A stretch of 64,000 nucleotides of DNA from Dipteris shenzhenensis (taxonomy: Eukaryota > Polypodiophyta > Polypodiopsida > Gleicheniales): the NCBI GenBank assembly GCA_047967505.1, contig CM106538.1. The stretch is one strand, 5' to 3'. Positions 12,001 through 21,157 of the stretch are shown piece after piece. Made by a program: the position numbers and the translations under genes. The notes under the pieces were generated by a model. It saw only the letters and a list, made by a program, of their open reading frames with translations, was not told where the DNA came from and made no database searches. Within the stretch, counting starts at the first letter, position 1. Every line of letters begins with the position of its first letter.

Positions 12001-13591
12001 ATGTTAGACATGGGATCACGTCGCTCATCGGACGAGTACAGACAGCCTCGCAGGAGGAGAGCTCACGATCTATATGCTCCAGAGGACTTTGATTCCTCTC
12101 AGGCGACTACCCCGAGGACTACCCCTGGTCCGACTCCTCTCGGTCCTAGCACTGTGACTACCCCTGGTCCGACCCCTCTTCCACGTAGCACTGCGACTAC
12201 CCCTCAGGGGACTCCTTTGCTAGCCATGCATGGCTTTGTTGGGACTCCCGACGAGTTTGTAGCGCAGATGAGCGATGAGGAGGCAGCGAGATTCTTCTCT
12301 CTGCTCTCTCAAAGGACCTCTGCAATTCCTTCCCCTACACCGACGGGTGGACGTACTGCCCAGCCATCCCCTCGCGCCCCTTCGACTGCGGGATCATCAC
12401 CTGCGCATGCCTCCCGCAAGGGAAGGAAGAGTAGGATGGGCGGCTCATGTTGTGCTGACTCAGGAGATGTAGACGAGTCAGCACACTCACGCTCCTTTAG
12501 GTCTCCACTTGGTCCGGAGACACAGTATCAGTCAGGTCCCTTTCCCTCTCCTACTCCCATAGATACTCCTCGATCCGGAAGCGGTCGCGCAGCTTCCACT
12601 CCTTCAGACTCTGCTACCGTCAGTCCCCCTTACTCATCAGGGGATCTCTCCTATCAAATCACATCTGCCGGAGAGATCATAGAAGACAAAAAGGGCAAAG
12701 CAGTGATGGCCGCCATGAGGCGGTTGATGAGTCATCACTTCAAGAGCGGCATAAATATTGATTGGCGGTATCAAGATGCCCAAAAGAAGCAGGCGGTGAT
12801 CGATGAGTTAAAATAAAGATATCCTAATCCGCCAAATGTGGAGTTTAATAACAATTATATGCTCGAGCACATGGGTTTGGTCCTAAAGCATCGCAGATCA
12901 ACCATGCGTACTTCCATTACAAAGGGGTTGGCTAAACCCAGCTGGGCAGACAAAGCTGATTGGAAGTACTTCAAGAAGCAACATAGGGACCATCCTGAAA
13001 TGTTCGAGGGTCAGAGGAGGGCTGCGAAGAGACGGCTGGACGTCGTAGGTACTTTGCACTTTGGTGCAGGCCGACGGTATGCGTTCAAGGCAACCGTGGT
13101 AAGTTTACTTCTTTCCATTTAATGTATTGTTCTATTTGTTTTACTTACATATTACATGCACTTTAGCTAACTCTAACTCTCGTAAATTGGATCCACAGCA
13201 AGCTGCGATGGGTCGTCTTCCTACAGATGCAGAGACGCGGCGCGCATTTTGGATAGGAACCAAGCCGTGGTTCATTGAGCAAGAGGCAATGGGAGCGACA
13301 GTCGATTGGGCTGAGGTGGCTGCTCGCACGGTATAAGTTTACTCCTACTTGTAATCTCACTTTTTAATTTAAGTTCCAATCTAATTTTCGATTTATATGG
13401 TTCACTCTTAGGGTCAAAGCTCAAGCGTCCCATCATCAGAGACGAGCGATCAACAGGGGCAAGGATCGGATGTAGGTGTCGAGGACGAGGGAGAAGACGC
13501 AGGTGTCGGGGATGAGGGAGAAGATGCAGCTGCCGAGGACCAGGGAACAGCCCAACAAGACGATTCGGATTCGGATTCGGATTCGGATTAG
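12001..13591 (+). pseudogene. TnpA-like (Transposase_24-like) DNA-binding protein, one stop
   Basis: The start is ATG at 12001 (a second ATG at 12010 is equally possible). Exons 12001-13098, 13199-13330 and 13412-13591 join in frame across GT-AG introns of 100 and 81 bp, giving about 470 codons. The first 210 residues are rich in Pro, Ser and Thr and contain a repeated TTP(G/R)(P/T)TPL motif. The next part has the Transposase_24-type core: WKYFKKQHRDHPEMFEGQRR, then HFGAGRRYAF, then GRLPTDAET in exon 2. The C-terminus is acidic and ends in Asp-Ser repeats. A TAA at 12814-12816 interrupts an otherwise continuous frame between DELK and RYPNPPN, so the copy is probably dead. By analogy with En/Spm TnpA it would bind the subterminal palindromes. 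The family call is from pattern only. Confidence 0.75.
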
Positions 13592-13624
13592 TAGTGGTAG
13601 TAGCATTTTGTATATCCGCTCGTT

Positions 13625-13752
13625 AGAGCAATTTTGTATCGCCCTTTCACAGGGTAATTTTGTTACAAACACAGTTGTATATGTATATGCATTTCTTCCT
13701 CATCGTTCACAAGAACAATTTTGTATCACCCTGCAAGCAAGGGAAATTTTGT
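13625..13752 (+). repeat. duplicated 3' untranslated segment of the TnpA-like gene
   Basis: An AGAGCAATTTTGTATCGCCCT-type segment near 13625 is repeated near 13707 (AGAACAATTTTGTATCACCCT), both followed by AATTTTGTTA. It sits just after the stop codon and before the A-run at 13779. Confidence 0.6.
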
Positions 13753-13785
13753 TATAAAAAACTTTCTTTTGTAATTACAAAAAAA

Positions 13786-13852
13786 AAAAAAGGATTAGTG
13801 GGGCTAAACAGGGCCAAAAGGAAGCCCTGTTTAGCCCCACTAACCCTTTTTT
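13786..13852. repeat. 29-bp-arm hairpin flanked by poly-A and poly-T
   Basis: The arm at 13786-13814 (core TTAGTGGGGCTAAACAGGGC) pairs with 13824-13852 with a single mismatch and a 9-base loop. Adenines precede it and thymines follow, extending the stem. It lies right after the TnpA-like gene and before the right palindrome array. It could be a tiny foldback insertion or a transcript-end structure. Confidence 0.75.
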
Positions 13853-13868
13853 TTTACTTCTGTTAATC

Positions 13869-14012
13869 GTCGCTATATAGCGACGTTTACCAGTGTCGCT
13901 ATATAGCGACGATTAACAGAGTCGCTATATAGCGACGTTTGCATCGTCGCTATATAGCGACGTTTTCATCGTCGCTATATAGCGACGATTAACAGCGTCA
14001 CTATATAGCGAC
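13869..14012. repeat. right subterminal palindrome array
   Basis: Five exact copies of GTCGCTATATAGCGAC lie at 13869, 13895, 13921, 13946 and 13971, and a sixth with one mismatch at 13997-14012. They mirror the left array and the internal cluster. Confidence 0.85.
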
Positions 14013-14142
14013 GGTTTATAGCAACGCTCCTTTTTCGACGATTTTAAAGACTTTTATAGCGACCTTTGCGCCCGTGAAAAAAAAAATTTTAATGTAAAAA
14101 GCGTCGGTATTTCCATCGGAAAATGGCCTATGCCTTGTAGTG

Positions 14143-14145
14143 AAG
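14143..14145. repeat. CACTA target-site duplication, right (AAG)
   Basis: AAG immediately follows GTAGTG and matches 1427-1429. Confidence 0.9.
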
Positions 14146-14269
14146 AAATGGATGGGGGGAGGGCTAATGGAAGATTGGGATGAGGGATGGGGAGTAATGG
14201 GAGCCAATGGGAGAGGGGATAAATGAAAAGCCAATAGGAGAGAGGGGAGGAATGGAAAGCCAATAGGAG

Positions 14270-14430
14270 AGGAGGAAAACCTAATTTTTCTTATATATAG
14301 TCTTCCTTCTTCATTCATTCTCCCCTCATTTCATTCATTGAAGCAAGAAAGCAAGGACGATCAAGAAAGAAAGGAAGGAAGAGCAAGAAAGCAAGAAAGA
14401 GCAAACTTACAAACTTTTTCCAGGTACTTG
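14270..14430 (+). promoter_or_regulatory. promoter-like block, copy 1
   Basis: TTTTTCTTATATATAGTC (TATA-like, about 14285) is followed by CATTCATTC, a purine-rich leader, and CTTTTTCCAG|GTACTTGC, which looks like an exon end and intron start near 14424. The same order recurs at 15755-15885. No downstream coding sequence is recognisable; the G-rich tract follows. A duplicated promoter and first exon, or part of an unrecognised repeat, both fit. Confidence 0.35.
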
Positions 14431-14479
14431 CAATTTGTTTTGATTAATTCTTTATCTAGATTTTTTTTTTAAATTTTGA

Positions 14480-15211
14480 AGAGAGAGGAACTAGAGAGAG
14501 AAAGGTGGCGGCCACGGCCGCCAGCAGGGGGAAGGGGGCGGGGGGGAAGGGGGGGTGGGGGTTGGCGGCTGTGGCCGCTAGACCCCCTGGAGGGGGGGAA
14601 GGGGGGATGGGGGAGGGGGTGGGAGGGGGGCGAGGGGCAGGCAGGGGGGGGAGGGGGGCGGGGGGGGAGGGGGGGCTGGGGGCCGCGGCCGCCAGACCCC
14701 TTGGAGGGGGGGAAGGGGGGATGGGGGGGTTGAGGGGAAAAGGGGTGGGAGGGGGGCGGGGGGCTGGCGGGGGGGGGGAAGGGGGAGGGGGGGCGGCAGT
14801 CCCATGGAGGGAGGGAAGGGGGGAGGGGGGGTGGCACCCCCCTTCAGGGGGGCGGGGGGCGGGGGGATGGGGGGTGGAGGGGGAAGGGGGAAGGGGGGCT
14901 GGAGGGAAGGGGGGGGCAAGAGGGAGGGGGGGTAGAGGGGGGGGAGGGGTTCCGGAGATGGAGGGAGGGGAGGGGAGGGGAGGGCGGGGTTGAGGGAGGG
15001 AGGGAGGGAGGGAGGGGGGGAGGGGAGCAGAAGGAGAGAGAGGAGAGAGAGAGGGAGAGGAGAGGATGGAGCCAAAGGAGAGAGAGGGGAGAGGAGGGAG
15101 GGGAGTGAGAGAGAGAGTGAGGGGAGGGAGAGAGAAAGAGAGAGAGAGAGAGTGAGGGGGGAAGGTATGGGAGAGAGAGAGAGAGTGAGGGAGAGAGAAA
15201 CAAGGGAGTAG
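14480..15211. repeat. G-rich purine tract, about 730 bp
   Basis: The plus strand is almost only G and A: runs of four to nine G up to about 15000, then GGGAGAGAGA-type sequence. An imperfect unit around CCGCTAGACCCCCTGGAGGG repeats with a period of about 113-120 bp (14575, 14690). All overlapping long frames are low complexity (Gly/Arg or Pro/Ser) and are not genes. Such strand asymmetry can form G-quadruplex or triplex structures. Confidence 0.85.
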
Positions 15212-15229
15212 AGGGAGAGAGGTCGAATT

Positions 15230-15700
15230 CTTACAAGAGCGACAAATAAGATTTGACTTAGGAAAAGAATGAAAGGGACTTACTAGAAGAAAGTATCAAG
15301 AAGAATGTTGAACAGAAATTTGAATTCTTACAACTAAGAGTAGAACTATCACGAGCAAGAGCAATACATAAGATTCTTGCTCAAATAAGATTTGACTTAC
15401 TATCACGAGCAAGAGCGACAAATAAGATTCTTGCTCAAATAAGATTACTATCACAAGCAAGAGTGACAAATAAGATTTGACTTACTATCACGAGCAAGAG
15501 CGACAAATAAGATTTGACTTACGAGAAGAATGAAAGGGATGTGACAAATAAGATTTGACTTACGAGAAGAATGAAAGGGACTTACGAGAAGAAAGTATCA
15601 AGAAGAATGTTGAACATAAATTTGAATTCAAAAGGAACGTATGAGAAGAAAGTATGAGAAGAATGTTGAACACAAATTTGAATTCAAATTTATAATGAAT
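15230..15700. repeat. irregular short tandem repeats
   Basis: Variants of GACAAATAAGATTTGACTTA, ACGAGAAGAATGAAAGGGA and AAGTATCAAGAAGAATGTTG are shuffled in tandem. No frame or known family is recognised. Confidence 0.6.
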
Positions 15701-15754
15701 TCAAATTTCCCTCTCTTTTTTGAAAATTCAAATTTATGTGTAGGAGGAGTGGGC

Positions 15755-15885
15755 TAGTTTTTCTTATATATACTCTTCTTTCCATTCATTCATTCTCACT
15801 CTATCCTCATTTCATTGAAGCAACCAAGAGCTGAAGAGAAAGGATAAGCGGAGCCTTACTTTTTTCACTTTTTCCAGGTACTTGC
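15755..15885 (+). promoter_or_regulatory. promoter-like block, copy 2
   Basis: TTTTTCTTATATATACTC, then CATTCATTCATTC, TCATTTCATTGAAGCAA and CTTTTTCCAG|GTACTTGC repeat the order seen at 14270-14430. The following intron-like sequence is cut by the LTR element at 15948 and resumes at 18142. Confidence 0.35.
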
Positions 15886-15947
15886 ATTCTTTTTCATTCG
15901 TCTTGTAATTCTTCTTCTTTACTTACAATTCTTTTTCAATTAGTTTT

Positions 15948-16236
15948 TGTTGGAATACTGAAAGGAAAGAGTAGAGTGGACACAAACTCAGAATACTTGC
16001 TTATAGAATGAAGAAGAAAGAGGTCCTTAAGTAGGCACCTCATACAAGGTCACTGACATCACTGATGACCTCAAAGCTCCACAATCATCTCCTCAATCTG
16101 CTCCTAGATTCACTCAATCATCCTATGTGGCTTTTCCACCACCTAACTGTGCTTGTGGGCACCTAACTGTGCCTCTAGCACTCACACATAGAAACATAAG
16201 GTGTGCCTGAGGCATACACCTTGAGATATCCCAACA
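15948..16236 (-). repeat. 3' LTR of the small LTR element
   Basis: 289 bp, TG...CA ends, paired with 17853-18141. Confidence 0.9.
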
Positions 16237-16609
16237 AACCCCCCCTCAAGGAAATGCCTCAGGCTATGTCATGGATACATCTAGTCTCATAGTTTCTCAT
16301 GCCATCTCATGGTGGTCAAGGATTAATCTATGGCTAGGTTCTCATGCTAGCAAGGGTTCCCTTGGGTGTAAGGTAAACAGAAAGGGATACAAACAGACCT
16401 TCCAATGGTTATCTCCCCTACATGTACATGCACACAATGTCTGCAGGAGGTACCATGGAACAAAACATACACATGGCCTACATCATAAGGTGACCAGAGG
16501 TGTTCACAAAACACAACACACAATAATTTATTTTCATTCATTTTGGAGGACTATCCAGGCTGAGTACCTTGACATAAAAGGAGTGATCTGGAGCATACAT
16601 AGAGATAAT

Positions 16610-17011
16610 TTAAAATGCATAATCTTCATGGGATGCCTCATCTTGTGGAGGCAAAATATCCATGTCAAGGCAAGGTCTTACCACATGGGCAGTGTCTAGT
16701 GCCTTATAAGATGGTACTATGATAGAACAAGTGGATCTGAAAGTCATATCCTTCAAGAGAACAATTATCTTGTCATCTCCATAGTTGTGTAGAGAAGCAT
16801 ATCTTAGGTGTCTGACCTTCATCTTTTTCTTGTACTTGGAGTCAAATAAAAATGCCATGATGGTGTAGATCTCTGTATTTGCTTCCTTTTTGGCAACCAT
16901 TGTTTTGGCAATCTTCAATAAGGAAGTCAGGTTGGCATTTTCATCCTTTGTAGCATAACAAGACATTGCTTTATGTTTTGGCTTTTCACATATTTGGCAT
17001 AAGCAAGCCAT
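16610..17011 (-). CDS. lone zinc-knuckle protein of the small LTR element
   Basis: This frame of 133 codons starts with ATG at 17009-17011. Residues 5-18 (CQICEKPKHKAMSC) fit the C-x2-C-x4-H-x4-C retroviral-type zinc knuckle. The rest (basic KKKMKVRHLRY segment, then a hydrophobic end with PCLDMDILPPQDE) matches nothing I recognise. There is no gag matrix or capsid-like region before it. It may be a remnant of a gag gene or a captured host fragment. Whether it is translated is unknown. Confidence 0.4.
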   Translation of the reverse strand: MACLCQICEKPKHKAMSCYATKDENANLTSLLKIAKTMVAKKEANTEIYTIMAFLFDSKYKKKMKVRHLRYASLHNYGDDKIIVLLKDMTFRSTCSIIVPSYKALDTAHVVRPCLDMDILPPQDEASHEDYAF

Positions 17012-17852
17012 GAGAGGCTCTAACCCAAGTATTGGGTAGTGTCTTCTCTCTTACAAGGCAAAAAGAACTGAAATACTTCCAAAGTATAGCCACTTGTTGT
17101 AGCAAATAGTAGTTACTAGTTTTCAAACAATGATGCTACTTTTTATATGCTTCATAGAAGTGGATGAAATAACCACTTTCCAATCACAACCAGGTCTAGC
17201 AAGTCAAAACAAAACTGAAGCAACACTTGTAGTGAAGTTATTAAAAACTTCAAAAGACCAGAAATGCTAGAGTAGCATTTTATGTAGCATCATTTTCAAA
17301 AGCATGTAAAAACTGTCAAAACTAGAGAGCTGAACTTGGAGGGCTCATAGCACACTCTTCAAAGCAAAAGAAAGGGGGATTTCTAAGGCAAAAGAGAGCT
17401 GGTATACCACAGTAGATCCTCTGGGAAGAAGAGGCGAAAATATGCGTCAGGTTGCCTTCACCTTCATGAACAAAGTCGACTGGTTTTTCTCTGTTTTCTC
17501 CTTCAATATGCAGCCATTGCTGCTCAGATTTCAGCACAAGGTAGCTCTAGGTATGGACTAACTCCCCCTGAAAGAAATTAGAGAAAGTCGAGGTAGGCGC
17601 AGAGAACTTCGACGACTTTCGTACAATGGCGACCAGCAGCGCGGGTATTTTGTCAATTCCTTCCAGCCCGAAGTTCGCCCTAACAAGAGGGATCTACAGC
17701 AGAAAGGGTGTGAGAAATGGTTGAGGATTGAAGGAGAACAAGCTCAAGCAAAATTTTTGGAGAAGAGGGAGAGATGGTGAAGAAGAAGAAGAAGAAGAAG
17801 ATGATGATGTGGCAGAAATGGGCTCAAGGGGGATGAAATGGCTCTGATACCA

Positions 17853-18141
17853 TGTTGGAATACTGAAAGGAAAGAGTAGAGTGGACACAAACTCAGAATA
17901 CTTGCTTATAGAATGAAGAAGAAAGAGGTCCTTAAGTAGGCAACTCATACAAGGTCACTGACATCACTGATGACCTCAAAGCTCCACAATCATCTCCTCA
18001 ATCTGCTCCTAGATTCACTCAATCATCCTATGTGGCTTTTCCACCACCTAACTGTGCTTGTGGGCACCTAACTGTGCCTCTAGCACTCACACATAGAAAC
18101 ATAAGGTGTGCCTGAGGCATACACCTTGAGATATCCCAACA
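17853..18141 (-). repeat. 5' LTR of the small LTR element, primer site adjacent
   Basis: 289 bp. The primer-binding site (TGGTATCAGAGCC on the minus strand) occupies about 17840-17852. Confidence 0.9.
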
Positions 18142-18649
18142 GTTTCTTCTTAAAGTTTTTGAGTTCTATTTCTTAAAATTCGTCTTGTGTTTTCTAAAGT
18201 AACTGTGTAATAGACAAGAAATGAAACTACAGTTCCACAAAGACTTTTTAGTTCTCTAATGTAAAGTTGTAATAGACAAGAGAGACAAAGATGACATATT
18301 CGACAAGAGAGACAAAGATGACATCTTCTAGACTGAGCTAATGGAAGGTGTTTTTTAACATCATATGGCTTTGAGTTATATGATCTACTTCTTGTACAAA
18401 TGTGTCATGCTTTTTTTTAAATGTACTCTAGTTTTTTTTCTAATTTGATTTTTTAAAATCTTACTTTTTGTCTCTTTTAACAACATGAAGTCCTCTTTTT
18501 TTAATGTACTGTAGTTTTAGTAACATGTCACATCATTTTTTCTAATTTGCTTTTTTAAAATCTTACTTTTTGACTCAAAGTTTTATATTATAAGAGTCTC
18601 TTTTTTTGAAATGCTTTATCCAAAATTATCTCACAAAATAAATTTGGAC
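18142..18649. other. AT-rich spacer, no gene seen
   Basis: T-rich runs and CTTTTTTAATGTACT-type short repeats. It continues the sequence left of 15948 once the LTR element is removed. No coding frame, RNA gene or element end is recognised. Confidence 0.5.
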
Positions 18650-20810
18650 AGTGCACTAGTCCAAAATTAATGAAATAGGTGTTATGCAAGCTACAATGAC
18701 ATGAACATCAAATCAAATGACTAAGTGTCAAAGCTTGGACAATTACATTTAATAATGTTAAGTACAACAACATCAAAAGTCAAATAAACGACCAAATGTT
18801 GAAGCCAAAACTATCATACAACACTGATAACCTACAACGACACTGAAAGCCAAATAAATGACCATGTGTCGAAGTTTAAACATTTATTTTATGAAATAAG
18901 CTACGACAACACTGAAAGTCGAATAAATGACCTAGTGTCGAATCGTACTTATTTTATAAATTATATATATAAGGAACAACACCAAAAGTTGAATAAACAA
19001 TAAAGTGTTGAATTTTATTACTCTTCTTAGGTTGAGAGATGACACATACAGTCGAATGATATGACCAAGTGTCGAGCTAGTTTCAAAACAATGAGAAGGA
19101 GTCCTTGTAACAACATCAAAGGTTGAATATTATAACCAAATGTTGAAATGTAGACTTACTTACTTAACCTCACATATAATCAAGTAATACGATCCAATGC
19201 AAAAAGATAAGCACCATGCAAATGCATGGCCGAAGTAATTGACTCAAATATTACATTACAAATCAGATGATCGACGTATTATGTCAAAACGCTAAATACG
19301 ACACTATGTCGATATCTAATAGTCATGTAATATCAAGAATAAAGAAGTTATGACATTGACATACTATATGAAAAGATGACACTACATCGAACATACGTGA
19401 AGAAGAAATGCCCCCCCAAAAAAAGCTTATCAACTTATCGAAAATTTGCCAACAGATGGGTTATTGAGCAGAGAAAGAAAAGCTATCATACCTTTATTTC
19501 AATTATAGTTTTGATTTTGGATTGCTAACCAAGCACGAACAGAGAGTCTCCTTGGTGACCTGCACAAATCCAAGGGACAATTAATAGAAATCCTCTTAGT
19601 AGAAGGCAAGCTATAAACTCCAGTTGAGTCGTTCCCAAAACTACCTTTTCGAGACACAGTGCCTTATGAACAAACTTATTAGAGAGCTTATGTAAGGTAA
19701 AGGGGAAGGAGAAAGCGTAAGGGAGGGAAGAAAGGAGGGCAGAGGGGGGGGGATAAAGAGATGGAAGAAGGCAGCATAGGGCTTGCCCTTCTCTTTGTTG
19801 AGCCTAGTCTACAGATTTTTGAGGATGGGTGGTTCAATGCTTGCAACTCTCAAGAGTGCCATTCTATCCTGAGTCAGAGGCAAAAATTTGAACATCAAAA
19901 GGCCAAGCCCCGCATGGAACTCAATAACGATCTCATGAGCTTTGAATAGGCTAGAGCAACGGGGAGGATGATGCCAATGTACAAGCATCAGGACTAGCTT
20001 TGCAGCAGTAGAGATTTGTATACAATTTTCGATTATCGACAGAAGCAAAGAGTTAGCGCAGGCCATAGGAAGTCCTTCCCAGTGTGTTCGGCAAGAAATA
20101 TTTCTACAACTAAACTCTCATGTTCTTTCCTGCTGTCTCTTTTTTGTCTACAGTATGCCTAGCACAGATGCTTTGGTCTTATGAAACAAGCATCAAAGTC
20201 AGAGTTATCAGAAGGATTAGAATAGGCCAATGATGGAAAAACTTTATTGGAGCTGCGCATAGTAGTGCCTCACTTGGCTCATCCTAGGGGGTTTCAGAAT
20301 GGAATGAGGAGGAATGAGATTGTATCCATCTAGCACCCTTCCACCGCCATCACGCCTGAATCAGAGAGAAGCTAGAAGCCCGTCACGCCCATGTTGAGGA
20401 GATCAACATATTGGTGCCAAGAATGACCCCCCTATCTACAAAAAAAAAAAAAGCATCAAAGGTGGAATCCGTGAGCTCGAGGATGGCCTAGGAAAGAACT
20501 TCATCGCGATCCGTAGCTATAGGGAATGGGGATGCGATCAAGAGTAGAAGAAACAATGAAATCCCTCGCCGAGTATTGCTACAAAAATTTGCCATAGCTC
20601 CTTTTCGTCTGGTCAGGTTCTTGGTTAGAAGTCCCTCTTTCATCCATAGTCGGACAGAAAAAGCGAATAGGAAAGTACTGTGATCTCCCACCTGAAAATC
20701 GAGAACCTGCTCAATGCTCAGCTTCCTTCATCCCCACAGAGGCCAATTACTATTGATTGGACTGAGAGCTCGAGATCTACTGCTATGGCTAAGGTGTCAA
20801 GGCCCCTTTT
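18650..20810 (-). mobile_element. E2, part 1: older inverted copy of element E1 internal DNA
   Basis: Read on the minus strand, 18760-19700 matches 36400-37355 of E1, and 20000-20290 matches 34140-34500 of E1, in the same order. The series continues after copia-1 at 47930-49585, which matches 34130 back to 32852 and 25391 back to 25080. So an older, reversed copy of E1's left half surrounds copia-1. It carries the same palindromic repeats with a period near 70 bp. A stretch at 20290-20810 has no counterpart in E1. No coding frame is convincing and neither end of E2 is visible. Confidence 0.75.
18690..19180. repeat. palindromic repeats, period near 70 bp (E2 copy)
   Basis: Units with CRACAC...GTGTYG arms such as CGACACTGAAAGTC or CAACATCAAAAGTC followed by AATAAACGACCAAGTGT recur at least six times. 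They are the reverse complement of the array at 36820-37345. Confidence 0.7.
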
Positions 20811-21157
20811 TGTGAAGATAGTGGGAGAGAGGGAAGGAGTCTCACTTGCGGCTTTCTCACATGCACAATGGGGTAATACACACAAAGGTGGAGGCTGAAA
20901 ACAGTTTTCCTCTTCTTAGTTGTGAAAGCCAAAAAAACTCTAGTACAAAGAAATAGAAGAACCCTATATGTGGCTCTCAAACCAAACTAACTAAGGTGGC
21001 ATACTAACTGAGCCACAAACTAGAGTAGACAAGGGTAGCTATCATCCAGCTATTATTCGTGGGCGGTGTACCAACCGCATCTCCAGCTAACAAGTCGGTG
21101 ACATAAATACACAACGGTCACCCTGGCATATCGTGAGTGGAGCTCGATATCTCAACA
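20811..21157 (-). repeat. copia-1 3' LTR
   Basis: 347 bp; the polypurine tract (minus-strand GAGCTCGAGGGGGAG) abuts it at about 21158-21172. The pol frame ends inside it at 21118. Confidence 0.9.

Larger units (their letters stand above)
1430..14142. mobile_element. complete CACTA (En/Spm-type) DNA transposon, 12.7 kb
   Basis: The left end is CACTACTACAC at 1430 and the right end is CCTTGTAGTG finishing at 14142, so the ends are inverted CACTAC. Both are flanked by the trinucleotide AAG (1427-1429 and 14143-14145), the 3-bp target duplication typical of CACTA elements. Inside lie a minus-strand transposase with Tnp2, DUF4218 and DUF4216 regions, a plus-strand TnpA-like gene, and subterminal arrays of a 16-bp palindrome at both ends. 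Terminal similarity is short and imperfect beyond the first six bases, with a TACCGA-type motif slightly inside both ends. Both genes carry stops, so this copy probably cannot move alone. Boundaries are certain at base level because of the matching duplication. Confidence 0.95.
15948..18141 (-). mobile_element. small non-autonomous LTR retroelement, 2.2 kb
   Basis: Two 289-bp direct repeats, 15948-16236 and 17853-18141, begin TGTTGGAATACTG and end GATATCCCAACA. By eye they differ at one position. Next to the right repeat, on the minus strand, is TGGTATCAGAGCC, the initiator-tRNA-Met primer site, so the element reads right to left. The purine tract next to the left repeat (minus-strand GAGGGGGGG) is the expected polypurine tract. 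The internal part is only 1.6 kb, with no protease, integrase or reverse transcriptase. Flanking pentamers are GTTTT and GTTTC, a duplication with one mismatch. The near-identical repeats indicate recent movement by enzymes from another element. Confidence 0.9.

Noticed and set aside
14469-15211. Pro-rich or Gly/Arg-rich proteins of up to 165 codons
   Set aside because: Encoded only by low-complexity G/A sequence with no start context or domain.
16271-16699. 142-codon plus-strand frame in the small LTR element
   Set aside because: It is antisense to the element, which reads right to left by its primer site, and shows no domain.
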